Positions 37,956 to 46,800 of a DNA stretch of 64,000 nt are shown here, one piece after another. Position 1 is the first letter of the stretch. The number at the start of each line of letters is the position of its first letter. The position numbers and the translations under genes were made by a program. A model generated the notes under the pieces. It searched no databases and was not told the DNA's origin. It was given only the letters and a program-made list of their open reading frames with translations. The DNA comes from Streptomyces zhaozhouensis (GTDB lineage Bacteria; Actinomycetota; Actinomycetes; Streptomycetales; Streptomycetaceae): NCBI RefSeq assembly GCF_900230195.1, contig NZ_OCNE01000002.1, forward strand, positions 1-64,000, given 5' to 3'.

Positions 37956-39311
37956 ATGCAGATCACCCCTTTCGAGGCGGCCCAGCTCGGCCCGCTGACC
38001 TGGCTGAAGAAGCCCACCGTCGACGGCCCGCCGGCCCAGCGCGACCCGAAGGTCATCGAGCGGGTCACCGAGATGCTGCGCGCCATCGAGCGCCACGGCC
38101 TCGACGCCGTACGCCGGTACTCCCGGGAACTCGACGGCTGGACCGGAATGCTGGAGCTCGGCCCCCAGGAGCTGCGTCGCGCCGGTGACGCCCTCCCCGC
38201 CGACGTGCGGGCCGCTCTGGAGCTCGGCCACGAGCGGACGAACGCCTTCGCCGTCGCCCAGCGCGAGCACCTCACCGACTTCGAGATGGAACTCGCCCCC
38301 TCGGTGGTGTGCGGACAGCGGTACGTCCCGGTCAACCGGGTCGGCGCCTACCTGCCTGCCGGCCGCTTCCCGCTGCTGGCCAGCGCCTTCATGACCGCCG
38401 GAGTCGCCAAGGCGGCGGGCGTGCCCACCGTGCTCGCCTGCACGCCGCCTTCGGGCGAGCACGGCCCGCACCCGGCTGTGCTCTACGGCGCCCACCTCTC
38501 CGGCGCCGATCGGGTGTTCGCCCTCGGCGGTGTCCAGGCCCTCGGCGCGATGGCGTTCGGGCTGCTCGACGAGGCCCCCGTCGACATGCTCGTCGGCGCC
38601 GGCAACGCGTTCGTCACCGAGGCCAAGCGCCAACTGTTCGGCAGGGTCGGCATCGACCTGCTCGCCGGACCGTCCGAGGTCGCGGTGATCGCCGACGAGA
38701 CCGCCGACCCGGAGTGGGTCGCCGCCGACCTGCTCGGCCAGGCCGAGCACGGCCCGAACTCGCCGGCCGCGCTGGTCACCACCTCCGAGACGTTCGGACG
38801 GAAGGTGATCGAGGCGGTCGAGCGCCAGTTGGAGACGCTGGCGACCCGCGAGATCGCCGGCGCCGCCTGGCGCGACTTCGGCTCGGTCGTGGTCGCCCGG
38901 GACGCCGCCCAGGCCGCCGCCGTCAGCGATGTGTGGGGGCCGGAACACCTGGAGATCCAGACCGCCGACGACGAGTACTACCTGGAGCGCCTCACCTGCT
39001 ACGGCTCGCTGTTCCTCGGCCGCTGGAGCACCGTCGCCTACTCCGACAAGGGAATCGCCGGCACCAACCACGTCCTGCCGACCGGCAAGACGGCCGGCTA
39101 CAACGCCGGCCTCTCGGTCTCGCGGTTCCTCAAGCCGCTGACCTACCAACGAACGGCCAAGGAGGGCACGGCCGCCCTGGCCCCGGCCGTCGAACGGATC
39201 TCCGCGTTCGAGGGGCTGGCCGCCCACGAGGCCACGGCGACCCTGCGCATCGACGCGGTCGGCCGCCACTCGGGAGCGTTCGCCGGAACCCCGGCCGTCG
39301 AGCGCGACTGA
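37956..39311 (+). CDS. Histidinol-dehydrogenase-family oxidoreductase, HpsN-like
   Basis: A 451-residue member of the HisD superfamily. It has YVPVNRVGAYLPAGRFPL, VGAGNAFVTEAKRQLFG with LLAGPSEVAVIAD (NAD site), GQAEHGPNSPAAL, WGPEHLEIQ (catalytic Glu-His) and GTNHVLPTG (metal ligand). It is far from any his genes. LFLGRWSTVAYSDKG and GTNHVLPTG resemble the sulfopropanediol dehydrogenase HpsN branch, which oxidises an alcohol to a carboxylate in two NAD steps. Beside a LysR gene and an MHS permease, a catabolic alcohol dehydrogenase is more likely than histidine synthesis. ATG 37956 is preferred to GTG 37938. Confidence 0.8.
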   Translation: MQITPFEAAQLGPLTWLKKPTVDGPPAQRDPKVIERVTEMLRAIERHGLDAVRRYSRELDGWTGMLELGPQELRRAGDALPADVRAALELGHERTNAFAVAQREHLTDFEMELAPSVVCGQRYVPVNRVGAYLPAGRFPLLASAFMTAGVAKAAGVPTVLACTPPSGEHGPHPAVLYGAHLSGADRVFALGGVQALGAMAFGLLDEAPVDMLVGAGNAFVTEAKRQLFGRVGIDLLAGPSEVAVIADETADPEWVAADLLGQAEHGPNSPAALVTTSETFGRKVIEAVERQLETLATREIAGAAWRDFGSVVVARDAAQAAAVSDVWGPEHLEIQTADDEYYLERLTCYGSLFLGRWSTVAYSDKGIAGTNHVLPTGKTAGYNAGLSVSRFLKPLTYQRTAKEGTAALAPAVERISAFEGLAAHEATATLRIDAVGRHSGAFAGTPAVERD

Positions 39312-40095
39312 CCGACGCTTTCCCCCAGGCGGGACGCGGCGCGACCGGGGCGCGACCGCGGCGCCGGGGCCGCGCCTCCGGGCGTGGCCGGCAGGTGTGG
39401 GGGCCGGCGGGGGGTGTCGGCGCGCCGGGATGCCCAGCTGGCCGGGGGCGAGCAGCGGCGGCACGTTCTTGTGGGACTGTGGGGTCGGCTGCTGGTGGAC
39501 GGGGAACGGGAAGCCGCCCGAGGCCGCGTCCCATTCGGCGAGTTGGCCCCCAGCGTGACCAACTCCGTTGCGGCACCCAGATGCGTCAGCCCGGTGGAGG
39601 TGTCGGAGGTGCCGCCGACGGAGCCCCTGGTGCCGGGCCAGTCGTCCGGGGTGGGGCCGCGGATGGCGCCGAACGGCGGGGTCCGGCGCTGCTCCATGGC
39701 CAGCGACCGGGCGTCGACCGCTATCTGGCCCGTGCCGTCGTGGTCCGCCAACGGGTAGGAGAGGTCGCCGTTGTCCTCGAAGATGACCATGTGCCCACCG
39801 CGCCGGCACGTCGCCGCCTCCCCTCCTCATCAACACCGACCGACCCGAAGCCGCTTTCGCGTCGGGAGCGGACGTACAGCTTCCCCCAAGGGCCCCGCCT
39901 CGGCGACCAAGGACGGACTCGCAGCTACTGGCCAACGTCCTGTGCTATCCCCAGGCTCGTGATCGAACCGAACCTCGTCACTGGCCGCTCCGTCTGCGGA
40001 GCCCCTCGCGGTCCGGCCCTACTTCATAGGCGAGACCGGTCCGACTCACCTCTTTTGGCCTGGGCATTCGTCACCAGACAAGCAATTGGCGCCCG
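39312..40095. other. Gene-poor stretch containing an Rhs relic
   Basis: About 780 bp without an intact gene. Only 39567-39790 is recognisable (Rhs core relic, listed separately). The flanks on both sides show no frame I can assign. Confidence 0.5.
39567..39790 (-). pseudogene. Relic of an Rhs core C-terminus
   Basis: On the minus strand this reads MVIFEDNGDLSY, DHDGTGQIAVDARS, FGAIRGPTPDDWPGTRG and DTSTGLTHLGA, matching the end of the Rhs core in the intact gene at 43894-50706. At the DNA level it resembles 45267-45487 at roughly nine bases in ten by eye. The reading frame departs from the Rhs pattern right after HLGA, and the rest of the gene is missing. It is a leftover from duplication or from deletion of a second rhs gene. 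Confidence 0.75.
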
Positions 40096-40124
40096 TTGCT
40101 CCCGGTGCTCGCTCTGAGTAGCAT
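40096..40124 (+). promoter_or_regulatory. Candidate promoter of the T7SS-toxin gene
   Basis: TTGCTC (40096-40101) and TAGCAT (40119-40124) are 17 nt apart. A start near 40131 gives a leader of about 29 nt with GGGGGG at 40151-40156 ahead of the GTG at 40160, which is internally consistent. Confidence 0.35.
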
Positions 40125-40159
40125 CTCGCATGCTGCGGGGGTTCAACCTTGGGGGGATC

Positions 40160-40714
40160 GTGGCTCGACCGTCTGACTGGTCACCGGTGGACATGGACCG
40201 CGATCCGACGCCGGGGGATCCGGACGAGGTCCGGGAGTTGGCGGATGAGTTGGAGGAGTTCGCCGACGATGTCGGCGAGGCGCTCGGCAAGATCCGCGGC
40301 ATGGCGGGCGAACGCGCCATGCTGGAGTGGGCGGGGCTGTCGGCGGACGCGTTCCGCCGTGAGTTCGACGGCGTGCCGGACAACCTGACCAAGCTGGAGG
40401 ACTCCTACAGCCTCTGTGGTCAGGCGCTGCACACGTACTGGCCCAAACTCCAAACCGCCCAGCGGGAGTTCGACCAGTTGGGTCCGAACGGCGGAATCAC
40501 ACCGAGAGGAGAGAACTTCGTCACACAGCATCGCGGGTATGTAGACCGACTGAGAAACAAGTATCTCTCACTCACCGGCCGCAAGGGGAACATGTACACT
40601 AACCTGGTGGAATACCAGATGCAGCCCGGAACCCTGGATGCTCTCATCCAGGCAGGCCGCGGCTCGGGAGATAACCTGGCCACCATTTCTAGATATCCCG
40701 TTGAATTTCGCTGA
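40160..40714 (+). CDS. T7SS-signal-domain toxin, apparently frameshifted at the C-terminus
   Basis: A 184-residue product. The first 105 residues form the helical putative T7SS-secreted signal domain common in Streptomyces (ARPSDWSPVDMDRDPTPGDP, EFADDVGEALGKIRGMAG, YSLCGQALHTYWPKL). The last 75 residues are an unassigned toxin-like region ending at TISRYPVEFR. GTG 40160 has GGGGGG at a good distance; ATG 40130 is an alternative. The overlapping frame that runs on to 40853 continues with coherent protein (FVHVKLEREGLNFGLREG) and ends in an ATGA overlap with the immunity gene, so the toxin was probably longer and lost its frame near 40690. Confidence 0.7.
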   Translation: MARPSDWSPVDMDRDPTPGDPDEVRELADELEEFADDVGEALGKIRGMAGERAMLEWAGLSADAFRREFDGVPDNLTKLEDSYSLCGQALHTYWPKLQTAQREFDQLGPNGGITPRGENFVTQHRGYVDRLRNKYLSLTGRKGNMYTNLVEYQMQPGTLDALIQAGRGSGDNLATISRYPVEFR

Positions 40715-40853
40715 CGAGATCGGATCGAGCACAGAGTTCGTCCACGTGAAACTTGAGCGGGAAGGGTTGAACTTCGGTCTTCGCGAGGGGTCGGCAGACG
40801 TGTTCAACTCCAATATCATCAGCCACAACCTCCTCGAATTGGCAGGGCGATGA
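40690..40853 (+). pseudogene. Out-of-frame C-terminal tail of the T7SS toxin
   Basis: In the second frame this reads IPLNFADEIGSSTEFVHVKL and NSNIISHNLLELAGR, then stops at 40851-40853, inside the ATG of the next gene. Low GC and coherent residues support real coding descent. It is either the separated end of the toxin or evidence of a sequencing error or programmed frameshift. Confidence 0.55.
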
Positions 40854-41410
40854 CCGTGACGAGCTCTGGCCAGGACTGGGAAGAGATCTCGCGTATTGAC
40901 GCGTCGCTACCACGCGGATTCCTGGGAGAAAACGAGACTGAGCGCATTCGGGAATCCTTTCCTGATGCCCCGCAGCGCATCGTGGGCTGGTTGAGGCTTC
41001 TGACCAACGAGGAGGAATGGGCGACTTTCAACCGCTTCGCCTTGCTGGCGGCAGAATTTGCACCCCCCGGTCTGGTCGACGTCCTCCGTCCCGTGCTTCA
41101 GGCGGCCCCGACTGCCGCCAATCAGGAGGGCCTGGTCGAAATCCTCGGCGATCTGGCCGACCCCGCCGCGACCTCGACGGTGATCGCCTACTTCGACAGG
41201 ACCTGGCCTCAAGAGACCCCGTTCTACTCAAGCAGTGTGAAAGCGCTGGAAGCCCTCGGCGCCATCGGAACCGAAGAGGCACAGAGCTTCCTGCGGTCCC
41301 TGGCCGAAGACCACGGCAAACCCGCCCCACTGCGTTGGTACGCCGCAGTTGAGCTGCAGATCGAGGATGAGCTGGGATTCGACGAGGACACCATGCTCGC
41401 CAGCCAGTGA
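40850..41410 (+). CDS. HEAT-repeat-like immunity protein
   Basis: A 186-residue acidic helical protein starting in an ATGA overlap with the toxin tail. Repeated helical pairs (LVDVLRPVLQAAP, GLVEILGDLADPAATSTV, SVKALEALGAIGTEEAQSFL) have the spacing of HEAT/PBS-type repeats. Such proteins are common immunity partners of polymorphic toxins. Coupling to the toxin frame supports that role; the partner is inferred. Confidence 0.65.
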   Translation: MTVTSSGQDWEEISRIDASLPRGFLGENETERIRESFPDAPQRIVGWLRLLTNEEEWATFNRFALLAAEFAPPGLVDVLRPVLQAAPTAANQEGLVEILGDLADPAATSTVIAYFDRTWPQETPFYSSSVKALEALGAIGTEEAQSFLRSLAEDHGKPAPLRWYAAVELQIEDELGFDEDTMLASQ

Positions 41411-41539
41411 TCTCGATCAGCTCTCGCGCAGGCGACTTGCCCGCCACGAGATTCCGGTGACCCGCTCCGCCATCTCCCGCTCCGGCGCCTCCGCCGCGTA
41501 GCGGCGGGGCAGGGCGTCGTGGTCTATTGATCAGAAACT

Positions 41540-42030
41540 CATGGGTTCCCGTTCAGGACGTAACGGACCGTGGGGCCGCCGAAGTAGCCGCGGATGATGT
41601 GCGGTTGACGCAGGCGTCTGCGGAAGAAGCGGCGGGTCTCGGCGGCGAGTTCGGCCTGATTCCTGGCTCGGTGCTGTCTCGGCAGGCTGTGCTTGAGGTC
41701 TGCGTTGACCAGTTCATCCGGGTTGAGTTCGGGTGAGTACGGGGGCAGGAAGTGCGGTTCGACCCGGTCCTCGTGGTCGGCGAGCCAAGCCCAGACGCTC
41801 TTCGAGCGGTGAGCCGAGTGCCGGTCGACGACCAGGTGGACATCGCGTTCACGGAGAACCGTTTCCCAGTGCGGCGGACGACTGGAGTCTGTCCCTTGGC
41901 GCCCCAGGCGCGGCCGGTGACCTGGTCTGACCGAACGCCGACCTGATCGGCGAAGAGCGCTTCGCCGTTGTCCGCAGCCGGACCTCTGCCACCTCTTCAT
42001 CTTCATCGCCAACACCTGAGACCGGATGAG
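41540..42030 (-). pseudogene. Decayed IS630-family transposase
   Basis: One minus frame carries the C-terminal catalytic part (VHLVVDRHSAHRS, then FLPPYSPELNPDE and VRYVLNG). Another frame just upstream carries ADNGEALFADQVGVRSD and VVRRTGKRFSVNAMS. The two join directly at the second, so a stretch between the first and second catalytic aspartates is missing and the frame is broken. It cannot be active. I could not define terminal inverted repeats. Confidence 0.75.
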
Positions 42031-42131
42031 GATCATCGTCTTGCTGCAAGCCAAGCCTGTCCCGCTCCCAGGAAGAAAGAACCGAAGCCGAGGAATTCTC
42101 ACACCGACCCACGGACGTTTCGGGCACACCG

Positions 42132-42515
42132 TCAAATACCTATGCGCCAGAAATGGGGCCGCCACCAATAGAGCGCCGTTCGATCACTGGGCCACGGCGC
42201 CTGTTGCACAAACGTAAGCTCGAAGTTGTCTCGCTCAAGATCTACAACTCTAAATCCTGCATCCTGCACTTCAGTCTCCCTTGGAGCCCTAACCAGATCG
42301 CTGAAGCACCTATCGCTGACACCGAGACCCAGGTAGTTCCGCTGAGCATCCGCTAGGGTTACCCTGTTCGCCCCGCCAGCATATAGCGGCCAACGCAACT
42401 GCAGAAGGTCATCCTCCCAGTAGCAGATCGGGCAAATCATTGATGACCCTGGCGGTTCCAGGTGGACGAGATAACCGCAACACGGGCAGGGGGATACGAC
42501 GTCACGAAACACCAT
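42132..42515 (-). CDS. CPCC-type cysteine-rich protein
   Basis: A 127-residue protein with PCPCCGYLVHLEPPGSS and ICPICYWEDD, a two-CxxC/CPCC metal-binding pattern (CPCC family), followed by NRVTLADAQRNYLGLG. These small proteins recur in Rhs/polymorphic-toxin immunity arrays. Its ATG overlaps the stop of the upstream frame (TAATG), implying coupling. Direct immunity function is not shown. Confidence 0.75.
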   Translation of the reverse strand: MVFRDVVSPCPCCGYLVHLEPPGSSMICPICYWEDDLLQLRWPLYAGGANRVTLADAQRNYLGLGVSDRCFSDLVRAPRETEVQDAGFRVVDLERDNFELTFVQQAPWPSDRTALYWWRPHFWRIGI

Positions 42516-42787
42516 TACGGGATGACCACCTCCGGCCGCTTATCAAAATACCCAGGGAAATCACCGAAACCACGTCGGAGAAACTGCAGGACAGCTCCAC
42601 TGCCCCTCGCACACTTCTGGCGTTGATCACGTCGTGAGCCCGTAAAGTTCCCACGATCGATGCGCCGAGAGAGATTTTCACGACGCAACTGAACAAGCAT
42701 GAGGAGCGAATCCACAACGGTAAACCCCGACGTCTTCAGCGCGACATCATTACACCCGTCGACAATCACCATCCATACCCCAACCAC
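42515..42787 (-). CDS. Small hypothetical protein of the immunity array
   Basis: A 90-residue frame that I do not recognise; it is Arg-rich in the middle and ends in GDFPGYFDKRPEVVIP. The only support is its stop overlapping the ATG of the CPCC gene (TAATG) and its place in a same-strand array. It could be a degraded immunity gene. Confidence 0.35.
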   Translation of the reverse strand: MVGVWMVIVDGCNDVALKTSGFTVVDSLLMLVQLRRENLSRRIDRGNFTGSRRDQRQKCARGSGAVLQFLRRGFGDFPGYFDKRPEVVIP

Positions 42788-42827
42788 AGGAAAGAAAGAC
42801 CTGGAGTCGAGAAACTTTCACCCCGAC

Positions 42828-43130
42828 TCATGCGCGTCGGGTACACCTGCCAACACCCAGGCACAGCATGGTATTCACCAGCAGAACCCCCACCCATCGC
42901 GTGCGGTTCCGAACCTGGCTGCGGAGCGCACTTGAGCCGCTTTCCGCCTCCTTATCGAGGTCGATGAATTCACGTTCCCTGGGATTGGGACTCCACACGA
43001 GTACGCGAGAACTCCACTGCGGTGCCGAGCGCCTCAGGGCGCGGGCAAACACCGGGAGGATGTCGCATTCGTAGCCATCGACGAGCGCTCGATCGAAGAC
43101 GAGTTCCAATTTGAGTCGGTCGTTTTTCAT
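42828..43130 (-). CDS. Small hypothetical protein of the immunity array
   Basis: A 100-residue protein, not recognised. The first 60 residues look like a compact alpha/beta unit (KLELVFDRALVDGYECDILP, WSSRVLVWSPN); the rest is basic and may be frame-degraded. The ATG lies in the stop of the preceding small gene (ATGA), so the two are coupled. It may be an immunity gene acquired with a former toxin tip. Confidence 0.5.
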   Translation of the reverse strand: MKNDRLKLELVFDRALVDGYECDILPVFARALRRSAPQWSSRVLVWSPNPREREFIDLDKEAESGSSALRSQVRNRTRWVGVLLVNTMLCLGVGRCTRRA

Positions 43131-43327
43131 AGTTCATCCAGCGGCGTTACGATGATTCGCCCTTGGTCGATAGCGTCGACCAAGCCTCCCGTTTGCGGAA
43201 TTCTCGTTCCGCCTCCCGGACGCACGACAATCTCCAAGGGGACATCCATTTGGTCATTCGCGTATGCTTCGAAGTCACGTATTTGACTTCGATACTCCAG
43301 CACAGCAACATCCTTTGACTCGAGCAT
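43127..43327 (-). CDS. Small hypothetical protein, possibly 5'-truncated
   Basis: A 66-residue frame (MLESKDVAVLEYRSQIRD, VPLEIVVRPGGG) ending in an ATGA overlap with the next gene. No good Shine-Dalgarno precedes the ATG. The same frame reads coherently upstream (TVLEANVEWPEFDVSASV) to a stop near 43431 but has no start codon there, so this may be the end of a longer gene that lost its beginning. Not recognised; immunity-like by context. Confidence 0.45.
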   Translation of the reverse strand: MLESKDVAVLEYRSQIRDFEAYANDQMDVPLEIVVRPGGGTRIPQTGGLVDAIDQGRIIVTPLDEL

Positions 43328-43404
43328 CGCACCGCACGCAGAAACAGATGCCGATACATCAAATTCCGGCCACTCTACATTCGCCTCGAGAACAGTCCGA
43401 GCTA

Positions 43405-43866
43405 TTACGGCAGAATTTTCTGAATCACCGGATTAATAGCCAATCCAGGGATTTCTGAAGTCAGACGCGAATGCGCCTCTCGAAGAAAGCTGGAGAAAAC
43501 ACTCGCGAGCTCTTCATGCTCGACAGTAAGCCGCCAGAGCTGTTTCGATGAGGTCAAGACAATTAGATCGCTATCGCGATGCAGATGGATAACCTCTTCG
43601 CTCTCTGTGAAACCGAACGCCGCATCTTCTCCTGATGAGATACGCCTCTTCACATGAGAAAGCGCAAGGGCCAGATCCACGAGCGTCACAAATCTTCGCT
43701 TTGAGATCACATCCACGTTATCTACGAGCATCTCGACATTGACACCGAAGTACTTGTAACGAAGGTCAACCTCTGCGAGACCTGCAGGATCGCCCTGCTT
43801 GGCCCCCTCCCAGGTCTTCCGCCAGGGTGAACCCGGGTCTGGGAGAGAGAAGGAAAGATGAATCAT
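43405..43866 (-). CDS. Putative immunity protein for the Rhs toxin
   Basis: A 153-residue acidic protein, no family recognised. AAGGAG sits 7 nt before the ATG at 43866, 27 nt downstream of the Rhs stop codon. It has alternating strands and helices (RRFVTLVDLALALSHVKRR, EEVIHLHRDSDLIVLTS, LWRLTVEHEELASVF). The gene immediately after a polymorphic toxin is normally its specific immunity protein, and that is the reason for this call. Lower GC than the flanking Rhs core fits a horizontally exchanged tip cassette. Confidence 0.65.
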   Translation of the reverse strand: MIHLSFSLPDPGSPWRKTWEGAKQGDPAGLAEVDLRYKYFGVNVEMLVDNVDVISKRRFVTLVDLALALSHVKRRISSGEDAAFGFTESEEVIHLHRDSDLIVLTSSKQLWRLTVEHEELASVFSSFLREAHSRLTSEIPGLAINPVIQKILP

Positions 43867-43893
43867 GGTTTCTCCTTGTAGGAACTCTCTCAC

Positions 43894-46800
43894 CTAGAAC
43901 GGGAAGGCGGTCACGACTCTTCCGTCATTCACGATCACACGGATCCTAGTCAAGGATCCGCCCCCGTTTGCCGGACCAGCCCTGCCGATGGTGTCACCGA
44001 AGTCCCATTCGTATATCTGGCCGGGCCGCGCTGCGCCAGTAGCAGGGTCTGGCGTGTTCGGCTTGGGAGTGCCACGATTGATGGTGTCAGCAATCCTCTG
44101 ACGGACCTTCTTCTCCTTGCCGATGAAGATACCCGCCTCGTCGTCGACCAGCGCGCCACCGGGCCGGTGACGGTCCAGAATATGCTGCCAGTCCCCGTTC
44201 TCCAGCGCCGCAGTTCCGCAGATTCCACTCGAATTGTGAACGAGCACCGGAGTCTGTCCCGCCAGCACATAGTACGTGTGCAGTCCCTCGACCGTGAGGT
44301 TGTGGACCGTGCTGGCTCGGGTGTGCTGGGTGAGGGTGGTGACGGTGGCCGTGGTGCCGTCGGGGGCGGTGAGTTGGGTGCCGGCCGTCAACTCTGCGGC
44401 GTCGGTCCAGGCGCGGGTGGTCTGGTTCCAGAAGGGGTGTGCGTCGGTGGCGGTGAGGGTGGTGGGGCCGTTCTCGGTGGCGAGGGTGAGGGCGGTGAGG
44501 TGCTTGGTTCCGGTGCTGGTGATCTCGGCGGTGACGGTACGCGGGCTGGTCTCGCCGGTCTCCGGGTCGGTGGCCAAGACCATGTCGCCGATGCGGAGGT
44601 CCTCGATGGGGCGGGTGGTGCCGTCGGCCATCAGGACGTGGGTGCCGGCCACGAAGCTGTTACACGCGTCGCCCACGTTGCGGCGCAATGTCGTGCCCAG
44701 TTCGGACGCGTTCTCCAGGAGGCGGTCGACGAACTTTAGCCCTTTGCCCTGAGGGGCCTCCATGACCAGCCCCATGGCGCACGTCAGCAAGCTTTCCTGG
44801 CAGTCATCGAGCAGCGCACCAGGGTCCGGAAGGAACAACTCCACTGCGGACTGGCCCATTTCGACAAGGTTTTCCTTGGCGTCCAGAAGCGGGTCGACGA
44901 TCGGCGCCAACGGATTGATCGGAAGAGCGGCAAGCTGGGACCGGGAGACCTGTTGGAAGGAACCTGAGGTGGCTGAGCCACTGTGTGACGCGTGCCAGGA
45001 GCTTGAGCTGTATGAGGCGTTGGAGGCGCTACGCGGACTCCAAAGAGCACGGCTGGCGCTGCTTCGGGCCCCCTTGACGACCTTGTGGACCGCGTTCTTG
45101 ATGCCGCGGACAAGGTCCCCGAAGAACAGGCCGGTCGGGTCCGAGTACGTCAGCGGGTTGTTGTTGGCGTAGGTGTAGCCGTGGATCTGCTGTGGGTCGG
45201 TGAGGTCCATGACCGGGTCGAGGGAGATGAAACGGCCGGTCGCCGGGTCGTACTCCCTGGCGCCCAGATGTGTCAGCCCGGTGGAGGTGTCGGAGGTGCC
45301 GCCGACGAAGCCCCTGGTGCCGGGCCAGTCGTTCGGGGTGGGGCCGCGGATGGCGCCGAACGGCAGGGTCCGGCGCTGTTCCATGGCCAACGATCGGGCG
45401 TCGACGGCTATCTGGCCGGTGCCGTGGTGGTCCGCCAGGGTGTAGGAGAGGTCGCCGTTGTTCTCGAAGATGACCATGTGTCCACCGCCGGCGTCCACGT
45501 AGCGGGTCGCCTGGGCGGCGGAGGCTCCGGTCGGGAGGACGACCTCGGTGTGGCCGAGGTAGAGGGTGGTCTCCGTGGGCGTGCGGCCGATGAGGCGGCT
45601 GCCGTCGGCGTCGTAGACGTACTCCGTTCTCGCGCCGTCGGCGTCGGTCACCTCCGTCAGGCGTCCCTCGTCGTTCCAGGTCAACTCCTGGGTGTCGCCG
45701 CCGACCTGTCGGCTGACCGTGTTGCCGGCCGCGTCGTAGCCGTATTCCTCCAGCGAACGCACGCCGGGCGCCTCGTCCACGACGGAGGTGAGGGTGTGCG
45801 GCTGGGGCCCGCCCGCCTCCGGGTAGGCGTAGGTGCGGGTGGTGTCCTGCTCGTGGAGGGTCTCGGTCAGCCGGTTGCCGGCCAGGTCGTAGGTGTAGGA
45901 GTGGTGGTAGGGCTCGGTGCCGGCGATCGTGGCGTCCGCCGGATCACCGGCGCACTCCGCCGTGTCCTGTGTCCACGCCTCGGTCAACCGACGCAGATGG
46001 TCGTACTGGAAGCACTGGTTGTCGGTGCCGTCGCGCGAGGTGTCGTTGACGGACAGGACGTTGCCCGCCTGGTCGTAGGAATACGTCTCGAAACGGTCGA
46101 CCCCGGACATCGCGAACCGGTCGATGCGGGCGGTCTTGAGGCGCTGGGTGCCCCACTCGTAGGTGTTGGTGGCCCAGACGGCCTCGTCGAAGGCACGGTG
46201 GTGCTTCAACGCGAACTGCAGGGGCTTGCCGGTGAGGCTGTAGGTCGTCTGGGTGGAGAGCCCCTGCGAACCGTCCAGCCCGATCTGGCGGCGCGTCCCC
46301 TCCTCGTAGCGGGGTTCCAGGGTCAACGCGCCCAGGCCGCCGGCCGCCGGGTAGCTGTGGGACTCGGGCAGGCCCGATGCGGCGTAGGCGGTGGCGGTCT
46401 CGTAGGAGCCGGCGAGGGCGCCCTCAGAGTCCGGGATGGTCATCTCGCTGCGGAGCGTCCGGTAGAGCGCGTCGTATTCCAGGACGCGGGAGGTGTACGC
46501 CTCGCCGTCGTGATAGCGGGTGGCCGCGGCCAGCTGCCCTTGGGCGCGGGGCAGGGTGTCGTACTCCCAGTCGGCGAGCATTTCGCCCTGGCCGTCGAGG
46601 AGCGCGGTGCGGCGACCGAGACCGTCATAGCGGTAAGTGAGCGTCGCTTCGCGGGCGTCGGTGCGGGTGGTGAGTTGGTCGCGGTCGTCATAGGTGGAGA
46701 TGGTGGTGCCGGCGTCCGGGTCGTGGGTGTGGGTGCGGCGCCCCAACTGGTCGTAGTCGTAGGACCATTCGTTCCCGGCGGGGTCGGTGACGCGGGCCAG

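Noticed and set aside
37956..39311. Calling this gene hisD
   Set aside because: No other histidine genes are near, and the regulator, permease and HpsN-like motifs point to catabolism; histidinol as substrate is not excluded.
42502..42717. 71-residue minus-strand frame in the immunity array
   Set aside because: It overlaps the coupled 90-residue frame, has no coupling of its own and no better coding look; neither is strong.
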